A DNA stretch of 64,000 nucleotides from Microbacterium galbinum (GCF_023091225.1 NZ_JAHWXM010000001.1:1736001-1800000); one strand, 5' to 3'; positions 32,967-42,163 are shown, counted from the stretch's first letter. Numbers and translations are program-made. Notes: generated from the letters alone by a model not told the origin.

Positions 32967-33506
32967 ATGGCTACCGGCTCCACCATCCACACGTTCGACG
33001 TGCAACTCGCAGACACCGACCGCGGGGTCTACGAGGACTATTCGCTGCGCGTGGCGAGGCATCCGTCCGAGACCGACGCCTACATGATCACCCGCATCCT
33101 CGCCTACGGCCTCGAGCTCGCCGAGGGCATCGGATTCAGCGAGGGCATCTCGAAGACCGATGAGCCGGCCGTTCTCGTCCGCGACCTCACCGGCGCGATC
33201 ACCGCCTGGATCGAAGTCGGCGCCCCCGATGCCGAGCGCCTGCACTACGGCAGCCGCCTCGCCGAGCGCACCGTGGTCTACACGCACCGCGACCCCGAGA
33301 AGGTCATGCTCCCGTGGGCCGGCAAGCGCATCCACCGCTCCGACGACCTGCGCGTGTTCAGCTTCGACCCCGGCTTCATCGACCAGGTCACGCCGCACAT
33401 CGAGCGCCGCAACACGCTCACCCTCACGGTCACCGAACAGGTGCTCTACCTCGACCTCAACGGCGCCAACCTCACCACCGCGATCCACGAGCACGAGCTC
33501 GGGTAG
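32967..33506 (+). CDS. YaeQ family protein
   Basis: Protein of 179 residues of the YaeQ family, whose fold is related to PD-(D/E)XK nucleases. Conserved stretches: YSLRVARHPSETDAYMITRI, LAYGLELAEGIGFSEGISK, DEPAVLVRDLTG, WIEVGAPDAERLHY and VTEQVLYLDLNG. ATG 32967 lies 8 nt after TAGGCT (leaderless); GTG 32961 is too close to that element. The biological role is unclear. Confidence 0.9.
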   Translation: MATGSTIHTFDVQLADTDRGVYEDYSLRVARHPSETDAYMITRILAYGLELAEGIGFSEGISKTDEPAVLVRDLTGAITAWIEVGAPDAERLHYGSRLAERTVVYTHRDPEKVMLPWAGKRIHRSDDLRVFSFDPGFIDQVTPHIERRNTLTLTVTEQVLYLDLNGANLTTAIHEHELG

Positions 33507-33875
33507 CCCCCCTGAGGGGTCAAGACACGCCGCAGCCCCGGCATCCGATACGGCGTGTCTCGACCCTCGCGGTGCCGCACCGTCCGCGCCCTGGGGAGGA
33601 GATCTCTCGTTCCACAGGAGCCTCTCGCGGATCCGCTCCTGCGCATCGTGCGCTCTCCTCCGTTACGCGCACCCGCCCGCCCGGCCCGCACAACTTCGGA
33701 GATCGGACGAGACACCCCGCGCCGGCAGCCCTGCAGTCCGGCGTGTCGCCTCAGAACTCCGAAGTTGTGCCGCGGCTCACGCGCGAGGGGTCGAAAAAGG
33801 CCGGGTCGGATGCTTCCGACCCGGCCTTTCGTGACCCCTCAGGTCACGCGACCCTCAGCGGCGCACGCCCGCGGC
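33507..33875. repeat. Intergenic block of nested inverted repeats (no gene seen)
   Basis: Three structures fill this gap. (1) 33514-33568: GAGGGGTCAAGACACGCCG paired imperfectly with CGGCGTGTCTCGACCCTC, the same family as 4610-4667. (2) 33688-33770: outer arms GCACAACTTCGGAG and CTCCGAAGTTGTGC (perfect 14 bp) around inner arms CGAGACACC / GGCGTGTCG. (3) 33796-33829: terminator of the helicase gene, listed separately. The word GAGGGGTCG / GTGACCCCTC frames the third. Confidence 0.85.
33796..33829 (-). terminator. Rho-independent terminator of the DEAD-box helicase gene
   Basis: Perfect 15-bp stem AAAGGCCGGGTCGGA / TCCGACCCGGCCTTT with a 4-nt loop, followed on the minus strand by a run of five T. 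It lies 46 nt beyond the helicase stop. Confidence 0.85.
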
Positions 33876-36134
33876 TCAGCGGGTGAGCGCCTCGGCGGTG
33901 GGGGTGCGACCGGTGATCTCGTCGATGATGTCGTCGTCGATGCGCGCGTTCTCGAACGGCGCGTCGATCTCGGCCCGGTCGAGCAGCTCGGTCATACGAC
34001 GCTGACGCTGACGCGTGATGAGCGTGACGACGCGGCCCGAGCGACCGGCGCGGCCGGTACGGCCCGAACGGTGCAGGTACGTCTTGTACTCGTCGGGAGC
34101 GTCGGCCTGCACGACGAGATCGATGTCGTCGACGTGGATGCCGCGGGCGGCGACATCGGTGGCGACGAGCACGTTCACGCGGCCCGAGGTCAGACGCTCG
34201 AGGTTACGCGTGCGCTTGGCCTGGTTCAGGTCTCCGTGCAGCGAGACCGCGGGGATGCCGGCGTCGTCGAACTGCTCGGCGAGCATGTCGGCGTAAGCGC
34301 GGGTGCGGGCGAAGACCAGCGTCTTGCCCTCGCGGTCGACGAGTGAGGTGAGGATCTCGGCCTTATCGCGGTGCTCGATCACGAGCACGCGGTGCTCGAT
34401 CGTGCTGGACTCCTGGTCTTCACCGGCGACCTCGTAGACGGCCGGGTCGACGAGGAACTCGTCGACGAGAGCCGCGACCTCGCGGTCGAGCGTCGCCGAG
34501 AACAGCAGCTTCTGGCTGCCGTCGGCGGTGTGACGCAGGATGCGCTGCACGGGCTCGACGAATCCGAGCTCGCACATGTGGTCGGCCTCGTCGAGCACCG
34601 CGATGCGGCAGTCCGAGAGGTCGAGCTTGCCCTGGCTGATGAGGTCCTCGACGCGACCGGGGGTGCCGATCACGATGTCGACGCCCTTCTTGAGCGCGCC
34701 CACCTGGCGACCCTGCGGCACGCCGCCGTAGATCTGGGTGGTGAAGAGACCCACGCTGCGGGCGATCGGCTGGATCGTGCGGTCGATCTGCAGGGCGAGC
34801 TCACGAGTCGGAGCGAGGATGATCGCGCGCGGCGAACGACCGAACTCACGACGCTTGCCGGCCTGCGACTGCAGCACGCGCTCGACGAGCGGGGCGCCGA
34901 AGGCGATCGTCTTGCCGGAGCCGGTGCGTCCACGGGCGAGCACGTCGCGCCCGCCGAGCACGGCCGGGATGCTGGCCGCCTGGATCGGGAACGGCGTCGC
35001 CGCGCCCATGCCGGCGAGGGTCTCGACGATGTTCGAGCCGAGGCCCAGGTCGCCGAAGCTCACCCCGTCGACCTCGACGGCTGCGACGGACTTCGCCTCG
35101 AGGCGCTCGTGCACGACGTCGTCGGTCGGCTCGAAGGCCGCCTTCGGCTTGGCGTTCCAGTCGTTGCGGCCGGGGCGCGCGTCACGGCTCGGACGCTCGT
35201 CGCGGCGCGGGCGGTCGGTGCGGTACGCGCCACCGGTCGAGGGACGGCTGCGCTCGCCCGGTGCGTCGTAGGAGCGCTGCGTGCGGTCGCGGTCGAAGGC
35301 GCGGCGGGCGCGGTCGGCATCGTACGAACGCTCGGGGCGATCGGATGCCGCACGGTCGTTGAAACGAGGGCGCTCGGCGCCACGGTCGTTGTACCGAGGG
35401 CGCTCGGCGCCACCACGGTCGTCACGACGCGGACGCTCGTCACGATCGAAACGGGGACGCTCGGCGCCACGGTCGTTGAACCGGGGGCGCTCGGCGCCAC
35501 CACGGTCGTCACGACGCGGACGCTCGTCACGGTCGAAGCGAGGACGGTCGGCACCGCGGTCGTTGAACCGGGGACGCTCGGCACCCCCACGGTCGTCACG
35601 ACGCGGACGCTCGTCACGGTCGAAACGAGGACGGTCGGCACCCCGATCGTTGAACCGCGGACGCTCGGCACCCCCACGGTCGTCACGACGCGGACGGTCG
35701 TCGAAGCGGCGGCCGGCCGAGGGGCGGTCGTTGTAGCGGGGACGCTCGGAGCCGCCCTCGAAACGGGGACGCTCGTCGCGACGGTGCGGCGCCTCACGGC
35801 GGCCCGACTCGGCGCGGTTGCGGATGCTGCGGGCCTCGTCGCGACCGGCGCGCTCCTGCGCACCCCAGCGCTGCTTCGGGGCGCCCGACTCGGCCTCGGC
35901 CGGACGGTATCCGCGGTGGCCGGCGCTACGGCTTCCGGGACGACGGTCGTACCCACCGGCGGCGGGAGCGGAGCGGCGGTCGCCGGCATCCGATCGTCCG
36001 CCGCGCTCGTCGCGGCCGCCGTCACGCGACGATGCGCCGTGGTGACGGTCGTGGAAGGAGGTCTTGTTCGCGCCGTAGCGCGGCTCGAAGTTGCGAGCGG
36101 CGCGGCCGCCCTGGGGCTTCTTGTTCTTCGGCAT
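33876..36134 (-). CDS. DEAD-box RNA helicase with long Arg/Asp/Gly-rich N-terminus
   Basis: ATP-dependent RNA helicase of 752 residues. Core motifs from about residue 370: Q-motif region FGDLGLGSNIVETLAGMGA...PFPIQAASIP, Walker A RGRTGSGKT, PTRELALQI, TPGRVEDL, DEADHM, FSATLD, VFARTRAYAD, ATDVAARGIHVDDIDLV and HRSGRTGRAG. The unusual part is a ~340-residue disordered N-terminus rich in R, D and G, with a 29-residue unit (RPRRDDRGGAERPRFNDRGA...) repeated about four times at residues ~149-264. Such tails bind RNA and promote condensate formation in other helicases. Start ATG 36134 (MPKNKKPQGG); an upstream ATG lacks support. Confidence 0.92.
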   Translation of the reverse strand: MPKNKKPQGGRAARNFEPRYGANKTSFHDRHHGASSRDGGRDERGGRSDAGDRRSAPAAGGYDRRPGSRSAGHRGYRPAEAESGAPKQRWGAQERAGRDEARSIRNRAESGRREAPHRRDERPRFEGGSERPRYNDRPSAGRRFDDRPRRDDRGGAERPRFNDRGADRPRFDRDERPRRDDRGGAERPRFNDRGADRPRFDRDERPRRDDRGGAERPRFNDRGAERPRFDRDERPRRDDRGGAERPRYNDRGAERPRFNDRAASDRPERSYDADRARRAFDRDRTQRSYDAPGERSRPSTGGAYRTDRPRRDERPSRDARPGRNDWNAKPKAAFEPTDDVVHERLEAKSVAAVEVDGVSFGDLGLGSNIVETLAGMGAATPFPIQAASIPAVLGGRDVLARGRTGSGKTIAFGAPLVERVLQSQAGKRREFGRSPRAIILAPTRELALQIDRTIQPIARSVGLFTTQIYGGVPQGRQVGALKKGVDIVIGTPGRVEDLISQGKLDLSDCRIAVLDEADHMCELGFVEPVQRILRHTADGSQKLLFSATLDREVAALVDEFLVDPAVYEVAGEDQESSTIEHRVLVIEHRDKAEILTSLVDREGKTLVFARTRAYADMLAEQFDDAGIPAVSLHGDLNQAKRTRNLERLTSGRVNVLVATDVAARGIHVDDIDLVVQADAPDEYKTYLHRSGRTGRAGRSGRVVTLITRQRQRRMTELLDRAEIDAPFENARIDDDIIDEITGRTPTAEALTR
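35343..35690. repeat. 87-bp coding tandem repeat in the helicase gene
   Basis: Unit boundaries marked by CGGACGCTCGTCACG fall at 35430, 35517, 35604 and (variant) 35691, exactly 87 bp apart, with a further degenerate unit before 35430. Each unit encodes 29 residues, so copy-number changes keep the frame. Confidence 0.9.
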
Positions 36135-36388
36135 GTGTGTCTTTCGTTCTCGCACGAGAACAGCACGGCGCACGCGGAGAAGCACCCGTGGATCAGGGGT
36201 GCCGGACGCTCAAGGGCCGGGGCCATTCATGTGATGGTTGAATGCGCGTCGATGGACGCTCACCATCGGCCCCTGGACTCACACTTCAAACAGGTAAAAC
36301 GTCCGCGCGCTGCGCGGGTGTCCGAAGCCGACTTCCCCAGTGTACCCGCCGCACCTGAAAGACTCCCCCGCGGCCATACGATGGCGAG

Positions 36389-37276
36389 GTGAATCCCACC
36401 GGCATCCAGGTCTCCCTCCGTCGTGGCGACGTCACCGCGCAGATCGCCCAGGTCGGCGCCTCGCTGCGCGCGCTGCGCATCGGCGACGTCGACCTGATCT
36501 CCCCGTATCCGCTCGATCGGCCGACTCCGGGGTGCTCGGGCGTCGTTCTCGCACCCTGGCCCAACCGCATCCGCGATGGGCGATGGAACGACGAGGGCAC
36601 TGACCGTCAGCTCGCGATCACCGAGCCGAAGTTCGGCAACGCCAGCCACGGACTCCTGCGGTTCACCGCCTACGAGATCGAGCAGACGGATGCCGCTGCC
36701 ACCCTGCGCGCGACGATCGTGCCGCAGACCGGCTACCCGTACCTCATCGAGACCTCGGTCACCTACGCCCTCACCGACGACGGCGTCGCGGTGACGCACA
36801 CCCTCACGAACCGATCGGAAACCGCGGCCCCCGTCGCCCTCGGAACGCACCCGTACGTGACCATCGGCGATGTCGACGCGCACGACCTCGTGCTGCGAGT
36901 GCCGGCGTCGACCGCTTTCGAGACCGACGAGCGGATGCTGCCCACCGGCACCCGTCCGGTCGAGGCGGCCCTGCGCGACGGCATCCGCCTGGGCGATGCG
37001 AAGCTCGACACCGGTTTCACCGATCTCGCGCGCGACCCCGACGGACGCGTGCGGCACTCGCTGACCGCGCCCGATGGCCGCCGCCTCACGCTCTGGCAGG
37101 GTGAGGGTTTCGATTTCGTGCAGGTCTACACGGCGACGAACTACCCCGGCCACGATCTGGCCGTCGCGATCGAACCGATGACCGCACCCGCCGATGCGTT
37201 CAACAGCGGCCTCGGCGTCCGTCGCCTCGCTCCGGGCGAGACCTGGACCCTCGACTGGGGCATCTCGCTGGGCTGA
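36389..37276 (+). CDS. Aldose 1-epimerase family protein
   Basis: Mutarotase-fold protein of 295 residues. GalM-like blocks: GVVLAPWPNRIRDGRW, NASHGLLRFTAYE (catalytic His region), VALGTHPYVTIGD (second His), and a late Glu in VAIEPMTAPADAF. GTG start 6 nt after a TACGAT -10 element (leaderless). It would interconvert alpha and beta anomers of a sugar, or be a glucose-6-phosphate 1-epimerase relative. Divergent from the helicase across a 254-bp spacer with no further gene visible. Confidence 0.87.
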   Translation: MNPTGIQVSLRRGDVTAQIAQVGASLRALRIGDVDLISPYPLDRPTPGCSGVVLAPWPNRIRDGRWNDEGTDRQLAITEPKFGNASHGLLRFTAYEIEQTDAAATLRATIVPQTGYPYLIETSVTYALTDDGVAVTHTLTNRSETAAPVALGTHPYVTIGDVDAHDLVLRVPASTAFETDERMLPTGTRPVEAALRDGIRLGDAKLDTGFTDLARDPDGRVRHSLTAPDGRRLTLWQGEGFDFVQVYTATNYPGHDLAVAIEPMTAPADAFNSGLGVRRLAPGETWTLDWGISLG

Positions 37277-37297
37277 CTCTCCGGCAGACGCGTGCAA

Positions 37298-37373
37298 TAA
37301 CTCAGGACGATCAACCAGAAAGGCCCCGGATCCGACGCTTTCGCGTGGATTCGGGGCCTTTCGTCCTGAGTTA
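37298..37373. terminator. Bidirectional terminator with double stem
   Basis: Between convergent genes. Outer arms TAACTCAGGACGA and TCGTCCTGAGTTA (perfect 13 bp) enclose an inner stem AAAGGCCCCGGATCC / GGATTCGGGGCCTTT (one wobble pair). T-runs follow the inner stem on both strands. Confidence 0.85.
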
Positions 37374-37384
37374 GGGACAGCGCA

Positions 37385-40300
37385 TCACTGCGACAGCCAG
37401 GGGCGCTCGCGCAGTTCCCGGCGGCTGAGCGTCGCTCCGTGCGCAACGACCGACACCTCGGCCTCGGTGAGCTCCAGCTCGTCCACCGCCACCGCGGACC
37501 CCGCCGAACCCGCATCCGGACCCTCCGGCGCATCCGGGGCGGAGTCCGTCGGCGCGGCATCCGCTCCCCCGCCCTTGCGGGCCTGGCGCCGCTCCTTCGC
37601 ACCCTCGACGAGGTTGTAGAGCGTCGGCAGCACGATCAGCGTGAGCACGGTCGACGAGATGAGTCCACCGATCACGACGATCGCGAGCGGCTGCGAGATG
37701 AACCCTCCGTGCCCGGTGATGCCGAGCGCCATCGGGGTGAGGGCGAGGATCGTCGCGAGCGCCGTCATGAGGATCGGCCGCAGACGCTTCTCCGATCCGG
37801 CCTGCACGGCGGCGACCGTCGACAGACCCTTCTCCCGATACTGGTTGACGAGGTCGACGAGCACGATCGCATTCGTCACCACGATGCCGATGAGCATCAG
37901 CACACCGATCAGCGAGGCGACACCGAGCGGCACGCCCGTGATGATCTGCAGCAGGATCGCACCGGTGGCCGCGAACGGCACTGACACGAGCAGCAGCAGC
38001 GGCTGGCGCAGCGACTTGAAGGTCGCGACCATCACCACGTAGACGATGAGGATCGCGGCGAGCATCGCCAGACCCAGCTGCGAGAACGAGTCGGCCTGCT
38101 GCGAGGCGACGCCGCCGATCTCGGCGGACGCGCCCGCGGGCAGGTCGACCGCGGCGAGCGCAGCGGAGACGGATGCCGTCGCCACGGCGAGATCGTCGGA
38201 TGCCGGGGGCACGGTGATCGTGGCAGTGCGCTGCCCCTGCTCGGTGGTGATCGAGGTGGGGCCGTTGCGCTGCTCGACCGTGGCGATATCGCTGAGCGCG
38301 ACCGGGCCGAGCGGCGTCGGGATCGTCAGGTCGCGCAGCGCCTCGACCGTGGCCGGCGGCTCGGAGGTGACGAGGTACACGGTGAGTGCGGTGTCGTCGA
38401 TCTCGACCGAGCCGAGCTGCTGCGGGCGCATCGTGTTCGACACGATCGCTCCGACGGCGACCTCCGAGAGCCCGCGCTGGGCGGCGGCCTCACGGTCGAC
38501 GACCACGGCGATGTAGGGCAGGGCGGCGGCGAGGTTGTCGCTCACCTGATCGATGCCATCGCGACCGTCGAGCTCGTCCATCACGGCGGTGGTCGCCGTG
38601 GAGAGGTCGTCGCCGTTCGACGCCGAGACCGTGATCTCGATGTCGCTCGAGCCGAACCCGGCCGACGAGGCCACCGACACGTCGCCCACGTCGGAGAGAC
38701 CGTCGATCGCGTCCTGCACATCGGCGCGCAGCTTCTCCTGGTCGGCGCTCTCATCGGTGAGCACCGAGTAGGTCACGCCCGAGGAGCCGCCCGAGAACGC
38801 GTCGCGCACCGAGGAGCCGCTCGACCCGATCGAGGCCTGCACGTGCTCGATGCCGTCGATGCCGCTGAGCGCGTCCTCGACCTTGATCGCGGCATCGGAC
38901 TTGGTCTCGAGGCTGGCCGTCGGGCCGAGGTCCTGCGTGATGGTCATGGTGTTCTGCCCCGAGTCGCCGAGGAAGTTCTGCTTCATGAACGGAGCTGCGG
39001 CGAGGGTCGCACCGAGCACGACCACGGCCAGCACGACGGTGACGCCCGAGTGCTTGAGCGTCCAGCCGAGGATCGGGCGGTACGCCTTCTGCAGGCGGGT
39101 GGGCGGAGCATCCTGGTGCTCGGGGTCGATGGCTGCGCCACTCTCGTCGAGCAGCGGCTTGCCGGGCTTGAGGAACCAGTACGCGAGCACCGGCACGATC
39201 GTCAGCGAGACGAGGAGCGAGGCGATCATCGCGATCGACACGGTCATCGCGAACGGCCGGAAGAGCTCGCCGACCATGTCGCCGACGAACACGATCGGCA
39301 GGAAGACAGCGACCGTGGTGATGGTGGATGCCGTGATCGCCATCGCGACCTCGCGCACCGCGAGCCGGATCGCATCACCCTTGTCGGCGTCGCCGACGTA
39401 GTGCCTCTTGATGTTCTCGATCACCACGATGGAGTCGTCGACCACGCGGCCGATCGCGATCGTGAGCGCGCCCAGGGTGAGGATGTTCAGCGAGTACCCG
39501 AAGGCCTGCAGACCGATGAAGGTGACGAGCACCGAGGTCGGGATCGAGATCGCGGTGACGAGCGTCGAGCGCACCGACATCAGGAACAGCAGGATGACGA
39601 GCACGGCCATCACGAGTCCGAGCAGGCCCTCGACCGCGAGCGTCTCGATGGACTGCTCGATGAACGGCGCCTGGTCGAAGATCACGGTGAACGTGGCGTC
39701 GGGGAACGCCTCGCCGATCTCGTCGAGCGCGGCGATGACCCCGGCCGACACCTCGACGGTGTTCGCGGCGGGGAGCTTCGTGATCGAGATCGACAGCGCA
39801 TCCTGGCCGTCGACGCGCGAGATCGAGCTGACCGGGTCGGACTCCTGGACGACGGTCGCGACGTCGCCGACGGTGAGGTCGGTGCCGACGAGCGGCAGGG
39901 CGGCGATCTCGTCGACCGAGGCGATCTTCGCGCCGGTCTGCACGGTGAGCGTCTCGCCGTTCTCGGTGATGTCGCCGCCGGGGAACAGCGTGCCGTTCTG
40001 TTCGAGCGCGTCGCTGATCGCCTGGGTGCTCTGACCTGCGGCGGCGAGCGCCGCGACGTCCGGGGTGATGGTGATGCGCTGGCCGACCCCGCCGACGATC
40101 TCGGCGGCGTTCACGCCATCGACGTCTTCGAGCTCGGGGATCGCGACGGTCTCGAGCTCGGCCTGCGCGTTGTCGGCGTCGTCGAAGCCCGACACGGCGA
40201 CCTGGATCACCGGGAGGTCGTTGATCGAGATCGCGAGCACCTGCGGGTCGATGTCTTCGGGCAGCGTCGACGAGATGCGGTTGATCGCCTGCTGCATCTT

Positions 40301-40621
40301 CTGCTCGGCGGTCGCGAGGTTCGTGCCGTACGTGAAGCTCGCCTGGATGATCGAGGCGTTGGTGGTGCTCGTGGCGGTGGTCGACTCGAGGTCGGGCACG
40401 CCCTGGATCGCCGCCTCGATCGGCGTCGAGACGTCGTTCTCGACGACCTCCGGCGAGGCGCCGGGGTAGGTGGTCATCACGACGAGCGCGGGCAGCTCCA
40501 GCGAGGGGATGAGTTCCTGCTTGAGGTTCGTGAGCGCGAGCCCACCGAAGACCGCGGCGACGATCGTGATCAGGGCGATGAGCGCGCGGTTCTTGAGGCT
40601 CAGGACGGCGAGTTTCGACAA
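37385..40621 (-). CDS. RND-type efflux permease (AcrB/HAE1-like)
   Basis: Proton-driven exporter of 1078 residues with the RND duplicated architecture: TM1, a large periplasm-equivalent loop (about residues 35-330), a TM2-6 block, then a second half. The proton-relay motif GRVVDDSIVVIENI is in TM4, and PNVQELIPSLELPALVVMTTYPGASPEVVE-like text near the N-terminus is typical of HAE1 proteins. A hydrophilic ~60-residue C-tail follows TM12. TTG start, with AGGA 8 nt upstream inside the end of the TetR gene, so the two are co-transcribed. No membrane-fusion or outer-membrane partner is present, as expected in a monoderm. Confidence 0.92.
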   Translation of the reverse strand: MSKLAVLSLKNRALIALITIVAAVFGGLALTNLKQELIPSLELPALVVMTTYPGASPEVVENDVSTPIEAAIQGVPDLESTTATSTTNASIIQASFTYGTNLATAEQKMQQAINRISSTLPEDIDPQVLAISINDLPVIQVAVSGFDDADNAQAELETVAIPELEDVDGVNAAEIVGGVGQRITITPDVAALAAAGQSTQAISDALEQNGTLFPGGDITENGETLTVQTGAKIASVDEIAALPLVGTDLTVGDVATVVQESDPVSSISRVDGQDALSISITKLPAANTVEVSAGVIAALDEIGEAFPDATFTVIFDQAPFIEQSIETLAVEGLLGLVMAVLVILLFLMSVRSTLVTAISIPTSVLVTFIGLQAFGYSLNILTLGALTIAIGRVVDDSIVVIENIKRHYVGDADKGDAIRLAVREVAMAITASTITTVAVFLPIVFVGDMVGELFRPFAMTVSIAMIASLLVSLTIVPVLAYWFLKPGKPLLDESGAAIDPEHQDAPPTRLQKAYRPILGWTLKHSGVTVVLAVVVLGATLAAAPFMKQNFLGDSGQNTMTITQDLGPTASLETKSDAAIKVEDALSGIDGIEHVQASIGSSGSSVRDAFSGGSSGVTYSVLTDESADQEKLRADVQDAIDGLSDVGDVSVASSAGFGSSDIEITVSASNGDDLSTATTAVMDELDGRDGIDQVSDNLAAALPYIAVVVDREAAAQRGLSEVAVGAIVSNTMRPQQLGSVEIDDTALTVYLVTSEPPATVEALRDLTIPTPLGPVALSDIATVEQRNGPTSITTEQGQRTATITVPPASDDLAVATASVSAALAAVDLPAGASAEIGGVASQQADSFSQLGLAMLAAILIVYVVMVATFKSLRQPLLLLVSVPFAATGAILLQIITGVPLGVASLIGVLMLIGIVVTNAIVLVDLVNQYREKGLSTVAAVQAGSEKRLRPILMTALATILALTPMALGITGHGGFISQPLAIVVIGGLISSTVLTLIVLPTLYNLVEGAKERRQARKGGGADAAPTDSAPDAPEGPDAGSAGSAVAVDELELTEAEVSVVAHGATLSRRELRERPWLSQ

Positions 40622-40630
40622 GGTTGTTCC

Positions 40631-41248
40631 TCAGGGTGCTGTCTGTGCGGGTGCGAGGGAAGGTGCTGCGGGTGCGGATGCTGCGGGTGCGGTGCTGCCC
40701 GGGGTGAGTATCCCGGCGAGGCCGTCTCGGATGAGGCGCTCCTCGAGGGGGTCGTCGCTGATCTGGGCGTGCCAGAGTACGCCGTCGATGAAGACGGCTG
40801 CGGCCTTGGCCCTGTCCAGTCCGTGAACGGAGGCGATGAATTCGACGACCTGGTCGGACCAGCGCCGAGCCAGTTCGCGCACGCGCGGATCGTGCACGGC
40901 GGCGGTCACGACGGCCCGATCGGTCTCGAGGGCGCGGGCGTCGGCGAGGCTCTCGGTGATGAGCCGGGCCAGCGCCTCGGGCGTCACACCGACCGATTCG
41001 ACGGCCTGACGGGTGGCCTCGATGCGCAGTTCGATCTCGCGCACGAGGAAGCCGAGAGCGGCATCGCGCAGGTCGTCGAGAGTATCGAAGTACTGGGTGG
41101 TCGCCCCGAGCGGAACGCACGCCCGGGCGGCGACCTTGCGGTGGGTGAGGGCGTCGACGCCGATCTCGACGATCAGCTCGGCGGCGGCTTCGACGATCTC
41201 GCGGCGGCGCGCTTCAGGGTCGCGTCTGCGCCGCGCTTTCGTCACCAT
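40631..41248 (-). CDS. TetR-family regulator of the RND exporter
   Basis: Repressor of 205 residues with an N-terminal TetR helix-turn-helix: RREIVEAAAELIVEIGVDAL, THRKVAARACVPLGATTQYF. The ligand domain is helical and ends in an Ala/Pro-rich tail. ATG 41248 is preceded by GGAGGAC. It is immediately upstream of the exporter (9-bp gap) and has a GTAC-rich dyad in front, so autoregulation and exporter control are likely. Inducer unknown. Confidence 0.9.
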   Translation of the reverse strand: MVTKARRRRDPEARRREIVEAAAELIVEIGVDALTHRKVAARACVPLGATTQYFDTLDDLRDAALGFLVREIELRIEATRQAVESVGVTPEALARLITESLADARALETDRAVVTAAVHDPRVRELARRWSDQVVEFIASVHGLDRAKAAAVFIDGVLWHAQISDDPLEERLIRDGLAGILTPGSTAPAASAPAAPSLAPAQTAP

Positions 41249-41260
41249 CGGAGTCCTCCC

Positions 41261-41286
41261 GTACGTCCGTACATGTACATTTGTAC
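41261..41286. promoter_or_regulatory. Four-GTAC operator upstream of tetR-RND
   Basis: GTAC occurs at 41261, 41269, 41275 and 41283, with spacers of 4, 2 and 4 nt, which makes the whole arrangement symmetric around GTACATGTAC (41269-41278). It lies 13 nt before the TetR start, the usual place of a self-operator. Confidence 0.6.
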
Positions 41287-41323
41287 ATTTTTGGGGTGGG
41301 AGGAAGCTGGGAGCGGATGCCGT

Positions 41324-41686
41324 CTACCGCAGCGCCGCGCCGAGCGCGAGCCCCGCACCGGCGGCGAGGAGCCCCAGCACGAGCATCCCGACGGCGTTGA
41401 AGGCCGCCGCCCGACGTGCGCCGCCCCGCTGCAGTGCGACGGTGTCGAGCATCGCCGTACTGAAGGTCGTGTAGCCGCCGATCAACCCGGCCCCGATGAG
41501 GAAGAGCTGCTCCGGAAGCGCCGTCGTCACGAGCCCGAGCGCGAACGAGCCGGTGAGGTTGATGAGCAGGATGCCCCACGGGTAGCGACGGCCCGCGAAG
41601 CGGGCGACGCCCTGATCGACGACGTATCGCAGCACGCTGCCCGCACCTCCCGCGAGCGCGGCCGCGACGAACAGCAGCGGGCTCAT
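41324..41686 (-). CDS. crcB: Fluoride channel CrcB/Fluc subunit 1
   Basis: Small four-helix membrane protein of 120 residues. Fluc signatures: GGAGSVLRYVV, the pore Asn in LLINLTGSFALG and the TTFST track in GGYTTFSTAML. ATG 41686 overlaps the stop of the second subunit. Paired genes of this kind form antiparallel heterodimers that expel fluoride. Confidence 0.92.
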   Translation of the reverse strand: MSPLLFVAAALAGGAGSVLRYVVDQGVARFAGRRYPWGILLINLTGSFALGLVTTALPEQLFLIGAGLIGGYTTFSTAMLDTVALQRGGARRAAAFNAVGMLVLGLLAAGAGLALGAALR

Positions 41687-42078
41687 GACGGGGCTCCCGC
41701 ATCACGCACTCCCGCATCACGTCGGGGACGGCCGATGCGCAGCCCGGCCGCCGCGGCGACGAGGCCGAACACGAGCGACCCCACGGCGTACGCGGCACCC
41801 ACGAGCGGAGCATCCGCCCAGAGCGCCAGCGCGCCCGTCATGAAGGTGCTGTACGTCGTGAAACCGCCCAGGATGCCGGTGGCGAGGAACACGCGCAGAT
41901 CCCTCGACGCGGGCAACCGCGCCGCGACGACGCCGATGAGGAACGCCCCGACGATGTTGGCGATGAGGATCGCGAAGGGGAATCCGCCGTGATCGGGGAT
42001 CAGCAGCATCAGGGCCAACCGTGCCGCCGTACCGATCGTGCCGCCGGCCAGCACGAGGAGCAGGCGGCGGAGGGTCAC
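41683..42078 (-). CDS. crcB: Fluoride channel CrcB/Fluc subunit 2
   Basis: Second Fluc subunit, 131 residues: GGTIGTAARLALM, ANIVGAFLIG with the pore Asn, GGFTTYSTFMTGAL. GTG start. It is translationally coupled to subunit 1 (ATGA). No fluoride riboswitch was recognised in the 85-bp divergent spacer. Confidence 0.9.
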   Translation of the reverse strand: MTLRRLLLVLAGGTIGTAARLALMLLIPDHGGFPFAILIANIVGAFLIGVVAARLPASRDLRVFLATGILGGFTTYSTFMTGALALWADAPLVGAAYAVGSLVFGLVAAAAGLRIGRPRRDAGVRDAGAPS

Positions 42079-42163
42079 GGCATCACGCTACTCCTCGCGA
42101 GGGCGCGCCGAGCACTTGTCAAGGGCGTGGGCGGTGCGGTGCGGGGCGCGTTGACTGGCCCGC

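Noticed and set aside
35343..35690. CRISPR-like regular repeat
   Set aside because: Units are contiguous 87-bp coding repeats without spacers, in the helicase frame.
38843..41992. 1049-codon plus-strand open frame opposite the RND, TetR and CrcB genes
   Set aside because: Runs antisense through three well-supported genes; composition is typical of a shadow frame.
42079..42163. Fluoride riboswitch before crcB
   Set aside because: No crcB-motif pseudoknot words recognised in the 85-bp spacer.
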